In this document: positions 27,985-37,146 of the stretch, one piece after another
How positions within the stretch are numbered: position 1 is the first letter of the stretch
Layout: every line of letters starts with the position of its first letter
Source: Acetivibrio clariflavus DSM 19732
Lineage (GTDB): Bacteria > Bacillota > Clostridia > Acetivibrionales > Acetivibrionaceae
DNA: 64,000 bases
Direction of reading: 5' to 3'
Assembly: GCF_000237085.1 (NCBI RefSeq)
Contig: NC_016627.1
Span: forward strand, 4,576,001 to 4,640,000
The notes under the pieces: model-generated
The model's input: only the letters and a program-made list of their open reading frames with translations
Told to the model about the DNA's origin: nothing
Database searches by the model: none
Position numbers and translations under genes: made by a program

Positions 27985-29628
27985 TTACCGTTTGATTTTT
28001 TTAGAAGTTGTTTTTTCAAACTCCTCACTTCTTATAACTACTTTTGTAATCTGTTTGTAAACCGGAAGATCGGCAGTCACTTTCCTGATATCCTTAAGCA
28101 CTTCATCGGGAGTCTTTTCTTCACTTAAGAAAACCTCTGCCATAAGCGATTTTTGTTCTCCATTCTCATCAAAAAGGCCTCGTACAACAACTTCATTTAT
28201 ATAATCAATTTCCTGGATTATACTCTCAATCTCTTCGGGATAGATATTTTTGCCGTTGTTGAGAACAATAATATTTTTCTTTCTTCCCGTTATTACCAGC
28301 TGCCCTTTATCATTAATATATCCATAGTCACCGGTAGAGAACCAGCCGTCTTTCATCACTTCCGCTGTCTTCTCCGGCTGCTTGTAATAGCCTAGCATTA
28401 CAACATCTCCCTTGACACATATCTCACCAATACCTTCTTCATTGGGATTATCTATCCTCAAATCGATACACGGAAGCTTTATACCGGCAGTATGATAATC
28501 ATTAAACATATCGTGATTTGCAGATACCAGGGGCGAACATTCGGTAATGCCATAGCCGTTAATAAGGCTTATACCAATGTCTTCAAAAAATTTACCGATT
28601 TCCGGACGAATAGGCGCACCGCCGCATACGATTTTTCTTAACCTTCCTCCAAAGGCATCGTGTATGGACTTAAAGAAAACTTTTCTCAAATCAATACCGA
28701 TTTTTCGCAGAGCATTACTGACAGCAAGCAATATGTTAAACGCTTTTTCTTTCCCTGATTCCTTTATGTTTTTTAATATTTTCGAGCGCATCACCTGAAC
28801 AAAAGCAGGAACAAGGTAAATATATGACGGTTTGTAAAGTTGGAGGTTCTTCATCACATTTGTCAGACTGTCATTTATACAAATTGTAGAATGTTTATGA
28901 AGCGAAACCAAAATTCCGCTTACTGCCTCGTATGTATGATGATAAGGCAAAACGGAAAGACAAGTATCATATACCGTTGACACCTGCAGTCCGTAATAAA
29001 CGCTAGACACCAGGTTATGTTCCGACAGCATTACACCTTTAGAACTGCCTGTTGTCCCTGATGTATATACAAGCATTTTAAGTGCGTGAGGATCACTCTC
29101 TAGTGCCCGGTACTTTTCAACATCACATTTCTTTCCGTACTCAATAAGCTTGTCAAAGGAAAGAAAATTTCCATTGTCTTCAGTACGGTCAAATCCTATA
29201 AAAAGTTTGACATTAGGAAGCTTATCGGTATTTGTCATAAACAGTTCTTCATGTTTTTGGGTATAAAACACAACACTGCACTCACTGTCATTCAAAACAT
29301 GCAAAATATCTCCCGAAGTAAGTTCATTATCAACGGGCACATAAACGCCGGAACTTTTAAGTACGGTAAGATATGTCAAAACCCATTTATAGCTGTTTTT
29401 ACCTATACACGCAATATGCTTATCAGCAAAACCCATTTCAGTCAATGCTGCACCCAGCCATTCAGTCTGCTGTTGAAATTGCGAATAAGTCACCTCAACA
29501 ATTTCATCCTTGCCTTCCTTGTATTTGAAAGCAATTTTATCGCCCGCTTCCTTAACCGCTATATCAAGCATTTCCTTAAAGTTATTAAATTTTGTTACCT
29601 TGTAATATGTGAAATTCTGTTTTTTCAT
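27985..29628 (-). CDS. AMP-binding enzyme, long-chain acyl-CoA synthetase-like
   Basis: A 547-residue ANL-superfamily enzyme. It has the P-loop YTSGTTGSSKG (about 192-202), the A5 motif NGYGITECSP (about 357-366), STGDYGYI and GRKKNIIVLNNGKNIYPEEIE in the hinge and C-terminal domain, and a terminal Lys in the TTSKKIKR segment. These enzymes adenylate a carboxylic acid and transfer it to CoA or a carrier; the length and motifs fit long-chain fatty acyl-CoA/ACP ligases. No fatty acid genes are adjacent, so the substrate is open. Gap to the serpin gene is about 180 bp with a terminator between. Confidence 0.85.
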   Translation of the reverse strand: MKKQNFTYYKVTKFNNFKEMLDIAVKEAGDKIAFKYKEGKDEIVEVTYSQFQQQTEWLGAALTEMGFADKHIACIGKNSYKWVLTYLTVLKSSGVYVPVDNELTSGDILHVLNDSECSVVFYTQKHEELFMTNTDKLPNVKLFIGFDRTEDNGNFLSFDKLIEYGKKCDVEKYRALESDPHALKMLVYTSGTTGSSKGVMLSEHNLVSSVYYGLQVSTVYDTCLSVLPYHHTYEAVSGILVSLHKHSTICINDSLTNVMKNLQLYKPSYIYLVPAFVQVMRSKILKNIKESGKEKAFNILLAVSNALRKIGIDLRKVFFKSIHDAFGGRLRKIVCGGAPIRPEIGKFFEDIGISLINGYGITECSPLVSANHDMFNDYHTAGIKLPCIDLRIDNPNEEGIGEICVKGDVVMLGYYKQPEKTAEVMKDGWFSTGDYGYINDKGQLVITGRKKNIIVLNNGKNIYPEEIESIIQEIDYINEVVVRGLFDENGEQKSLMAEVFLSEEKTPDEVLKDIRKVTADLPVYKQITKVVIRSEEFEKTTSKKIKR

Positions 29629-29778
29629 AACTCAACACTTGCCTCTTTTCAATTTTTCTTTTAATTTATTTCATAAATTATCCTATATTTTAAAATTTGA
29701 ACTAAATAAAATATTATACATGTCATTGGCATTAAAATTAAAATTTATTCCGGGTGTATGCCATACGAAATTCAGCCG

Positions 29779-32427
29779 TTATTTGGCATCTTCTTTTTTA
29801 ACAAGGCCTTCTATGTGCTGTTTTACTTCGTTAGACAATGACTCGGACAGATAGTTGCGATCATTGCCTTGCATTTCCCGGAATTCTTTGCTCATTTGCT
29901 CATTAGCCCGTATAATTTCAGCCTTCAGTTCCCTTGCAGACAGCAAGGCACATCCTTCTCCCCTGACAATTATCTGCTGCAAACCATCTGAAGTAGCAAC
30001 CGTTATATTATAGTTTTTCTTGTTGTCATGGGCAAATTTTTCAATATACTGGTCGGCTGTCTGTGCTTCTCTGGTATATACCACATGAATATTATAATAA
30101 TCAATTACTTCCTCGCGGTGCCCTTCAACACGGTAAGCGTCAAATACAACAATAACCTGGCATTTTCTGAACCACTGATAATTACAGAGAGCGTCCAACA
30201 GCTTCATCTTTGCCCCATCCATATTTTCATCTGCAAGTTCCTTTAATTCCTGCCATGCATAGATAATATTGTAGCCGTCAACAAGCAGGTATTCTTCTTT
30301 TGCTTCTCTCTGAACACCAGCCTGCCGGACTGTTTTATAATAACTTTCCAAGTCTGTTTTTCGTCTTTTCCACGCAGTTTTTTTGCCCTGGTTTGCGTAA
30401 AAAGTTCTATTCATAATGTGCTCTATTTCTTCCAAACTTATTGTTCCTTCCTCTCTGTATACAGCTCGACTTTGTTCCACTTCCTCCCCATTAGCTTCTC
30501 TCTTCAAATAACTTTCAACATGCATATATTCCTTTACTTTATCCCAGCTTACAAAAAAACCTGCGCCCTGAGCACAAAATATAGACCCGGTAGGATTCTC
30601 AACATCTCTTTCCGAATCATAGCCTATACGCTCAATTACCTCCTGGGCATTGTGACAGGGTTCATAACCTTTCAGAGTGCAAAAGAGCCTGCCAAAACCT
30701 TTAGTATATGCCGCCACTTCTTTCTGGTAATTTCTCATGGTAACAACAGGGGCACTTCCCACAAGAACTGCTGTCTCCCCGTTTATCTTTGATATTTTAC
30801 AGACTCCATGCATCTTTTCAATATCCGTCATTGCTCTGCCAACCATTTTTTCAGGCAGCTCCAGTTCAAAGGAATAATACGGCTCCAGCAATACGGACTG
30901 TGCCTCCTTTAATCCCTGACGCACTGCACGGTAGGTAGCCTCTCTGAAATCACCGCCTTCTGTATGTTTATTATGTGCTCTGCCTGAGACTAAAGTTATT
31001 TTCATATCTGTGATCTCAGACCCTGTCAGAACCCCTTTATGTACCTTTTCCTGCAGATGGGTTAATATGAGCCTCTGCCAGCTTTTGCTCAGAATATCCT
31101 CACTGCAATTTGTTTCAAACTTAAGGCCGCTTCCTCTCTCCCCAGGTTCCAATAACAGATGAACCTCAGCATAATGCCTTAAAGGCTCAAAATGTCCTAC
31201 TCCCTCCACAGTATTGGCAATAGTCTCTTTATATACAATTCTTCCGTCATCAAATTCCACCTCAACACCAAAACGGCTCTGTATGAGGCTTTTAAGGATT
31301 TCAAGCTGTACCTCTCCCATTACCTGTACCTGAATTTCTTGTAACTGTTCATCCCACGCAATGCGCAATTCCGGCTCTTCTTCTTCAATTTGCCGAAGTT
31401 TGGGAAGCATTAATCGTGCGTCACACCCTTCGGGAAGTATGATGCGATACAACAATACCGGTTCCAATACAGGTGCAATCGTTTCCTTTTCGACTCCTAA
31501 CACCTCTCCCGGTCTGGCTTTGCTAAGTCCTGTCACTGCAACCACAGAACCTGCCTCTATTTCGCTCACTACCTCATATTTCTGTCCGGAATAAATACGA
31601 ATTTGATTTACTTTCTCTTCCCATATACCATTAGTAAGAACATCTTTTGCTCTAAGCTTCCCACCGGTCAGTTTCATATGAGTAAGTCGGTTTCCCTGCT
31701 CATCCCTTGATATTTTAAATATTCTGGCCCCAAATTCTTCGGGATAGCTGGAAATAATGGTATATTCCAAAATACCTTGCATAAATTGCTCAATACCTAT
31801 TAATTTAAGAGCAGATCCAAAAAAGCACGGAAATACTTTACGTTCCCTGACAGCCGACCTAATTTGCCCGTTTTCAATACTTCCAGTTTCCAAATAGGAT
31901 TCCATCAGTTTTTCATCACACATAGCCAGTTGATCATAAAATATATTTTCGTCAGCTTGTCCAAAATCAATACAGCCTTCATCTAACTGTTTTTGCAGTT
32001 CTTCCATTAACTTATCTCTATCAGTTCCATTCTGGTCCATTTTATTGACAAATATAAATACTGGTATATTATATAGTTCAAGCAACCGCCATAATGTTTT
32101 TGTATGACCCTGCACTCCATCGGCACCGCTTACCACCAAAATGGCATAATCAAGCACCTGAAGTGTTCTTTCCATTTCAGCCGAAAAGTCCACATGACCA
32201 GGGGTATCAAGCAGTGTTATTTGAAGGTCACCCATTTCAAACACTGCCTGCTTTGAGAAAATGGTTATCCCCCGGGCTCTTTCCAATTCATAGTTATCCA
32301 AATAGGCATCCTTATTGTCTACTCTCCCAAGCTTTCTTATCTTACCGCTCAAATAAAGTATGCTCTCGGATAATGTTGTTTTACCCGAATCTACATGCGC
32401 CAAAATTCCAATTACCAGCTTTCTCAT
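29779..32427 (-). CDS. TetM-like ribosomal GTPase fused to a Rae1/YacP NYN nuclease domain
   Basis: The product has 882 residues. Residues 1-640 follow the EF-G/TetM plan: G1 AHVDSGKT, G2 RGIT, G3 DTPGH, G4 NKMD, then domains II-V. The family includes ribosomal protection proteins that remove tetracycline. Residues 711-850 match Rae1 (YacP), the ribosome-dependent mRNA endonuclease of Bacillus: LLVDGYNIIYAW, VIVVFDAYRVEG, TADQYIEKFA, VATSDGLQQ and SARELKAEI, with the acidic residues D717, D763, D792 and D814 in place. The free yacP gene is missing from its usual place between rlmB and sigH in this window. I infer a translation-quality or mRNA-decay GTPase rather than a plain resistance gene. 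Tetracycline protection is not excluded. Confidence 0.92.
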   Translation of the reverse strand: MRKLVIGILAHVDSGKTTLSESILYLSGKIRKLGRVDNKDAYLDNYELERARGITIFSKQAVFEMGDLQITLLDTPGHVDFSAEMERTLQVLDYAILVVSGADGVQGHTKTLWRLLELYNIPVFIFVNKMDQNGTDRDKLMEELQKQLDEGCIDFGQADENIFYDQLAMCDEKLMESYLETGSIENGQIRSAVRERKVFPCFFGSALKLIGIEQFMQGILEYTIISSYPEEFGARIFKISRDEQGNRLTHMKLTGGKLRAKDVLTNGIWEEKVNQIRIYSGQKYEVVSEIEAGSVVAVTGLSKARPGEVLGVEKETIAPVLEPVLLYRIILPEGCDARLMLPKLRQIEEEEPELRIAWDEQLQEIQVQVMGEVQLEILKSLIQSRFGVEVEFDDGRIVYKETIANTVEGVGHFEPLRHYAEVHLLLEPGERGSGLKFETNCSEDILSKSWQRLILTHLQEKVHKGVLTGSEITDMKITLVSGRAHNKHTEGGDFREATYRAVRQGLKEAQSVLLEPYYSFELELPEKMVGRAMTDIEKMHGVCKISKINGETAVLVGSAPVVTMRNYQKEVAAYTKGFGRLFCTLKGYEPCHNAQEVIERIGYDSERDVENPTGSIFCAQGAGFFVSWDKVKEYMHVESYLKREANGEEVEQSRAVYREEGTISLEEIEHIMNRTFYANQGKKTAWKRRKTDLESYYKTVRQAGVQREAKEEYLLVDGYNIIYAWQELKELADENMDGAKMKLLDALCNYQWFRKCQVIVVFDAYRVEGHREEVIDYYNIHVVYTREAQTADQYIEKFAHDNKKNYNITVATSDGLQQIIVRGEGCALLSARELKAEIIRANEQMSKEFREMQGNDRNYLSESLSNEVKQHIEGLVKKEDAK

Positions 32428-32973
32428 ACCACAAATCCCTTAATTTTTTCTGTTATTACTTTAAATACCCAATCTTTATATATAATATCACACTTCCCGC
32501 CAAAAGAATGAAATAAAAAAAGAAATACCTTTTAAATTTTGACAGATCTGTTTGAAAGTATTATTTTTCAGTTTCCTGATTATATAAAAAAGATTTGGCT
32601 GAGAATATAGTGCACAGAGGAAAAAGAAATCGGAAGTAAATGACCATGGATTTACACAACAAATAAAGCTTTTCTGATAATTGCCCCCGAATATCAAAGA
32701 CTTCTTACTAAATTTCATCAGAAGGTGGAGTCAGCCGATTGTGTAGCAATTACATTCATAGTTGTCGGTACTACAGCAATAAAGCTTCAAGCCAATCGTA
32801 ACCATATGAGGTCTAATCCCAGAATGAAATTAGAGTATTTCAGGACCAAAGAGGAAACTTTAGAATAGCTGAATACTTTGGGAATATGAAACCTATTTTC
32901 TCTTGATTTGTATCGGGAGAAGCCTGAAACTTCAGGATTCCTATTATACCCTATATTTTTTATGATCCGTATT
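32428..32973. other. 545-bp stretch without a credible gene
   Basis: Short leftward frames here (76 and 82 codons) lack ribosome binding sites and have odd composition. A small palindrome CCTGAAACTTCAGG lies at 32923-32936. I see no terminator with a T run. Confidence 0.45.
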
Positions 32974-33495
32974 TTATTCCTTTTCGTTAATCTCCTTAAA
33001 AGCCTCATTATAAGCCTGCGTAGTTCCTTCATCAAAACAAACCATATACACTTTTTCTATACTGTCATTATCCTCCAAAAATTTGGATATTTCCAGCATA
33101 GCAATCTTTGCAGCACGATTTACTGGGAAACGGTAAGCACCTGTACTAATAGACGGAAACGCAATTGTTTTTATTCCATTCTCTGCAGCAAGCTGTAAAG
33201 AATTTCGGTAACAAGATGCAAGCAATTGTTCTTCGTTTTTGTGTCCGCCGCGCCAAATTGGACCTACTGTATGTATAACATACTTTGCCGGCAATTTATA
33301 CCCTTTTGTAATCTTAGCTTGCCCAGTTTCACATCCGTTCAATTTTCGGCACTCCTCCAAAAGTTCCGGACCGGCAGCCCTGTGGATGGCTCCGTCAACT
33401 CCCCCACCTCCAAGAAGCGTATTGTTTGCAGCATTTACTATAGCATCAACTTCAACCTTTGTTATATCTCCCTGAATTATATAAACTTGTCCCAT
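32974..33495 (-). CDS. Macrodomain protein, probable O-acetyl-ADP-ribose deacetylase
   Basis: A 173-residue single macrodomain. Features are [23 protein letters not shown] (the ADP-ribose pocket, residues about 8-30), [12 protein letters not shown], and [14 protein letters not shown] near 118-131, as in the MacroD/YmdB class that hydrolyses O-acetyl-ADP-ribose and mono-ADP-ribosyl bonds. The ATG at 33495 has AAAGGGAG upstream; the frame is open for 15 further codons. It diverges from the Fic pair, with the shared 225-bp gap holding the Fic promoter. Confidence 0.9.
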   Translation of the reverse strand: MGQVYIIQGDITKVEVDAIVNAANNTLLGGGGVDGAIHRAAGPELLEECRKLNGCETGQAKITKGYKLPAKYVIHTVGPIWRGGHKNEEQLLASCYRNSLQLAAENGIKTIAFPSISTGAYRFPVNRAAKIAMLEISKFLEDNDSIEKVYMVCFDEGTTQAYNEAFKEINEKE

Positions 33496-33623
33496 TATCA
33501 TCTCCCTTTCCACCCTTTGTATAATGCCATTATATAACATTTAGCTTCAATGTAAAATATTAAAGCATTCAGAAATATTTTCATACTTTGAAAAAAGTAT
33601 TGATAGTACATTAAATGTTTCTA

Positions 33624-33683
33624 TTCATTAATACCTTTATTTGTGATATAATATTAACATGGTTACAATATCAATATTAACAT
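33624..33683 (+). promoter_or_regulatory. Promoter and direct repeat ahead of the Fic toxin-antitoxin operon
   Basis: TTCATT (33624-33629), 17 bases, then TATAAT (33647-33652). The 11-mer AATATTAACAT occurs twice, at 33650-33660 overlapping the -10 and again at 33673-33683. The placement suits an autoregulatory operator. Confidence 0.5.
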
Positions 33684-33720
33684 AAAATTGTTTCATCAAT
33701 GACTGTGTGGAGGTAAATTA

Positions 33721-33909
33721 ATGCAAGCAAAGCAAAATATAAATATTGAAAAGATTATTAAAAATGTTACCGCTTCACTTGCAATTGAGGGACTTAAGCC
33801 AAGCAAAGATGCCGTTACTATAAATCGTCAGTTTCTTGAAGGTAAAATAAGCAGTAAGGAAGCAATAAACAAAATTAAAGAAAAATACATTAAGGTTACG
33901 GTAAAATAA
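33721..33909 (+). CDS. VbhA/FicA-type antitoxin
   Basis: A 62-residue protein directly upstream of a Fic protein. It carries the inhibitory helix motif (S/T)xxxE(G/N) as SLAIEG at residues 20-25, followed by LKPSKDAV, as in class I Fic antitoxins. The Glu blocks ATP gamma-phosphate placement in the Fic active site. GGAGG lies 7 bases before the ATG. The stop is one base from the Fic start, so the pair is made together. Confidence 0.88.
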   Translation: MQAKQNINIEKIIKNVTASLAIEGLKPSKDAVTINRQFLEGKISSKEAINKIKEKYIKVTVK

Positions 33910-33910
33910 G

Positions 33911-34528
33911 ATGAGTAACGATTCACTATCAAGATACAGTAGATACGGAAATACACAATCTATATATCACTATCCGAATACCGAAGTATATATTAACAAG
34001 CTGGGAATAAAAGATCCCGATATTCTGTTGTCGATAGAAAACGATTTAACATATCAGAGGCTTTCGGAACTTCATCTCCATCCCATGAAAGGCCGTTTCG
34101 GCAAAACCCATTTGCTGAATATACACAAATACATTTTTCAAGACCTATACCCGTTTGCAGGAAAAATCAGAAAAGAAACAATATGGAAAGGCAAAACACA
34201 GTTTTGTGATTGTCGCTTCATTTCTGAAAATTTAAATTTATTGTTTTCAAAACTTAAGGCCGACAAGTTCTTTGTTGGTTTAAACGTAGAAGAGTTTTGC
34301 ACTAAATCGGCATCTTTTCTTGCTGAACTAAATATGATACATCCCTTTAGGGAAGGTAATGGCAGGGCAATTCGCGAATATTTCAGATGCCTGGCTCTTA
34401 AATGCGGATACAGAATAGATTGGTCCCTGACCGATAAAGATAAGTTGTTAAATGCATTTATATATGCAGTGGATAAGTATAATTCAAGGCTGGTTGAGTG
34501 CGTTTACGATATCATTGAAAACAAATAA
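33911..34528 (+). CDS. Fic toxin (class I AMP-transferase)
   Basis: A 205-residue Fic protein. The catalytic loop is HPFREGNGRAIRE (about 145-157), matching HxFx(D/E)GNGRxxR with every key residue. Upstream, PMKGRFGKTHL and HKYIFQDLYPFAGKIR are typical Fic segments (flap and substrate-binding region). These enzymes move AMP from ATP onto a Tyr, Thr or Ser of a target; class I toxins often hit DNA gyrase and topoisomerase IV. The inhibitory motif is not in this protein but in the antitoxin before it. The target here is inferred only. Confidence 0.93.
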   Translation: MSNDSLSRYSRYGNTQSIYHYPNTEVYINKLGIKDPDILLSIENDLTYQRLSELHLHPMKGRFGKTHLLNIHKYIFQDLYPFAGKIRKETIWKGKTQFCDCRFISENLNLLFSKLKADKFFVGLNVEEFCTKSASFLAELNMIHPFREGNGRAIREYFRCLALKCGYRIDWSLTDKDKLLNAFIYAVDKYNSRLVECVYDIIENK

Positions 34529-34795
34529 GCATTTAAGAATATCCCAATCAATTCAACCGAGAAAAAACTCTAAATCAGCTAACTATATTCATGTAAAACA
34601 TCTTATATTCTTAAACCTACACCCGTTATTTCATTCACAGATAATGTTTCAAATTTATTTTGAAAGTTGTAAAATTAAATGCCGTAATATAATAGAAAAC
34701 TCATAGTAATCCATTGAATAATGTTTAACGACCAAGAATAACATAAGCAAAGAAACCCAAGAGTTATAAATTAATAATAACGCAGAATAAAAAAA
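34529..34795. other. Spacer after the Fic gene, no gene seen
   Basis: AT-rich DNA with no open frame behind a ribosome binding site. Confidence 0.4.
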
Positions 34796-34837
34796 CCTTG
34801 AAACATTGATTTAACTCTGCTTCAAGGCTTTATTTTT
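34796..34837. terminator. Bidirectional terminator
   Basis: CCTTGAA and TTCAAGG pair, with A and T runs on the two sides. It lies between the Fic gene (+) and the small exported protein gene (-). Confidence 0.7.
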
Positions 34838-34874
34838 AGAGTCCAAAACCCAAACCAAACTGGTGCACTCATCC

Positions 34875-35300
34875 TTATAATTGAGGTTGTATATCAATAT
34901 CAATATAATCTATTTTATAACCAAAGATAGAATCAACAAAATATACATTATAATTAACTAGATATTTTTTTCCGTTTAATTCAATCGGTTTGTTATAGGT
35001 TAAAGTATAGCTACTAGTTAATTTTTCAGGAGGCTGAATTTGCTGAAATATCTCATCTGCATCAAACCAAGTCTTAATACTTCTGAACGTTTTTTCATCT
35101 ACTAAACGTCTTAGTCTTGATGAAAGAGATTTGTAACTGATTAATCCATTTTCATCAAATGATGCGGTATAACCCTCTCCAATTAATGTAGCTGACATAA
35201 TCAAATTATTGCAATTATTTTTTCTGATTATCAAATAGCTTACCGTTAGACTTCCAATTAATATAGCTATTAAGATTATTATGGAACATCTCTTTTTCAT
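34875..35300 (-). CDS. Small exported or membrane-anchored protein, unknown function
   Basis: A 141-residue protein with a signal or anchor helix (about 5-25) and a single extracytoplasmic domain of about 110 residues. I do not recognise the family. There is one Cys just after the helix (NNCNN), but no lipobox of the LxxC type. GGGGG precedes the ATG. It stands alone between terminators. Confidence 0.7.
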   Translation of the reverse strand: MKKRCSIIILIAILIGSLTVSYLIIRKNNCNNLIMSATLIGEGYTASFDENGLISYKSLSSRLRRLVDEKTFRSIKTWFDADEIFQQIQPPEKLTSSYTLTYNKPIELNGKKYLVNYNVYFVDSIFGYKIDYIDIDIQPQL

Positions 35301-35634
35301 AATTGTCCCCCAACTCAGTACACTTATGAGTGTAGTTATCTTATCAATTCACCAGTTATGGTATTTATAATTATTTTACCAAAATGGAAGCCTTGAGTAT
35401 TGAATTCTTTCTGATCATGTTTTTCATTTCCTGTATCAATTTTTCTCCAGTTGTATTTTATCTTTTTAATCTTTTACTACATATTTCTACCGTTATACCT
35501 TCACTATTTTTTAAAATAAATGGTATACCACATAAGGTTTGAATAAAGTTTATAGTGCTAAATAACTTTATACTATTTCAACACCAATAAATTGTAATTC
35601 ACATCAAGTATTGTAGGGTTTGAGAATAAGCAAA
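35301..35634. other. Intergenic stretch, nothing recognised
   Basis: AT-rich spacer between the small exported protein gene and the tRNA terminator. No gene or structured element was seen. Confidence 0.4.
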
Positions 35635-35666
35635 AACCCCTGAAGTACTGAATACTTCAAGGGTTT
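35635..35666 (-). terminator. Terminator of the tRNA-Gly/tRNA-Thr pair
   Basis: Read leftwards, AACCCTTGAAGTA and TACTTCAGGGGTT pair, followed by TTTGC. It lies 7 bases after tRNA-Thr. Confidence 0.85.
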
Positions 35667-35672
35667 CATTTC

Positions 35673-35748
35673 TGGAGCCCTCAACCAGGATCGAACTGGT
35701 GACCTCATCCTTACCATGGATGCGCTCTGCCTACTGAGCTATGAGGGC
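35673..35748 (-). tRNA. tRNA-Thr (anticodon GGT)
   Basis: A 76-base cloverleaf with acceptor GCCCTCA/TGAGGGC, anticodon stem CATCC/GGATG around ATGGTAA (anticodon GGT), and an encoded CCA end. Confidence 0.96.
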
Positions 35749-35761
35749 AAACAAACCTCGG

Positions 35762-35835
35762 TGGAGCGGGTGATGGGAATCGAACCCACGCAGTCAGCTT
35801 GGGAAGCTGATATTCTACCATTGAATTACACCCGC
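35762..35835 (-). tRNA. tRNA-Gly (anticodon CCC)
   Basis: A 74-base cloverleaf with acceptor GCGGGTG/CACCCGC, anticodon stem TCAGC/GCTGA around TTCCCAA (anticodon CCC), and encoded CCA. It is transcribed just before tRNA-Thr. Confidence 0.95.
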
Positions 35836-35910
35836 CTAAAAATCGAAGCATATAAAATTATACCACTAAAACTCATAATAGTCTAGTGGTAATTTGTTCA
35901 TTTACTTAAA

Positions 35911-36555
35911 TTATTGCTTAGATTCTTCAAGATATTTTTCCAATTTACGTTTTACTCGCTGTAGCGCATTATCAATTGATTTTACGTGACGATCCAGATC
36001 ATTTGCTATTTCCTGATAAGATTTGCCCTCAAGATACAAGGACAGCACCTCGCACTCCAAGCTGCTAAGGATTTCTCCCATTTTTTCTTCAATGTCCAAA
36101 AACTCTTCCCTGTTGATAACCATTTCTTCAGGATCATTTATAGCGTCTTCACTAATAATATCCATGAGGGTGCGATCGGATTCGTCATCAAAAATTGGCT
36201 TGTTTAAAGAAATATAAAAATTTAAAGGTATGTGTTTCTGTCTTGTTGCTGTTTTAATAGCAGTAATAATCTGCCTTGTAATGCAAAGCTCGGCAAATGC
36301 TCGGAATGATGAAAGCTTGTCCTCCCTAAAATCCCTTATAGCCTTATAAAGTCCGATCATGCCTTCTTGTATAATATCCTCTCTGTCTGCTCCGATTAGA
36401 AAATACGTTCTTGCTTTGGCACGTACAAAACCTTTGTATTTATTGATCAGGTATTCGAGGGCTTTTGCATTTCCAGCTCTGGTTTCATCTATTATTTCTT
36501 CATCTAGCATTGAAGCAAAAGATCTAACTACTTCAACTTGCACATTTGACTTCAA
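35911..36555 (-). CDS. sigH: RNA polymerase sigma factor SigH
   Basis: A 214-residue sigma-70 family factor of the SigH (Spo0H) type. Region 2 includes REDIIQEGMIGLYKAIRDF and SFRAFAELCITRQI (about 55-95). The helix-turn-helix of region 4 is YLEGKSYQEIANDLDRHVKSIDNALQR (about 173-200, quoted in parts). It directs early sporulation and transition-state genes. The gene sits downstream of mrnC-rlmB as in other Firmicutes. It starts at TTG with GAGGGGG 7 bases upstream. Confidence 0.95.
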   Translation of the reverse strand: MKSNVQVEVVRSFASMLDEEIIDETRAGNAKALEYLINKYKGFVRAKARTYFLIGADREDIIQEGMIGLYKAIRDFREDKLSSFRAFAELCITRQIITAIKTATRQKHIPLNFYISLNKPIFDDESDRTLMDIISEDAINDPEEMVINREEFLDIEEKMGEILSSLECEVLSLYLEGKSYQEIANDLDRHVKSIDNALQRVKRKLEKYLEESKQ

Positions 36556-37146
36556 AGTAATGCCCCCTCTTGTTATAGATTAATTACTATAAATATAGAG
36601 AATAAATGCTGTAAGAATAGAGGATAATATATAATGCCCTGCAAATTATGAAGTCAAAGGTTCTTACAATAAGGCATACTACGATTATTATATTTTAAAA
36701 AGAATACTGTGTCAAGAACCCTTTTAAAACCAAAGTTGCCTGCCTTTTGAGGGTATTCTATCTATCCAATAGCCTTTTAAAATGCCTTACATTTAATCAG
36801 CCTCCTTTACAATATAACACAGAGCTGTAAATTTTTACATATATGTTCTATTGCCTTTGGAGTATTGATTAATGCCCCTCTCTCATATATATATATCGAC
36901 AACTTTTATTTTTTTTGTATAGCTAATTTTCAAAAATAAAAAAAATTATTTAATTTTCTGCTTTTTTATATAATATAATATACAAAAATTAACTTTAATG
37001 CCAGCAATTAGAAAAATTAACCTCCCGATAAATATGCGGAAGGCAGTATTTTCAAGTTCTATTCTAAAACATTATCCTCATTAATAACATCATTATAACT
37101 AGTAGGCGGCAATAGCACAATAACTCAATTTAAGGAAATTCAGACT
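36556..37146. other. 590-bp gap between rlmB and sigH, where yacP usually lies
   Basis: No open frame matching the NYN/Rae1 protein is present. Read leftwards there is a terminator-like hairpin at 37021-37043 (CCTTCCG and CGGGAGG, then TTAATTTTT) after rlmB, followed by AT-rich DNA that should hold the sigH promoter. Confidence 0.7.

Noticed and set aside
29779-32427. Acquired tetracycline resistance gene
   Set aside because: The Rae1 fusion, ordinary base composition and absence of mobile DNA point to a resident chromosomal family; resistance is possible but unsupported.
32488-33035. Two leftward frames of 76 and 82 codons
   Set aside because: No ribosome binding site, atypical composition, and one overlaps the macrodomain gene end.
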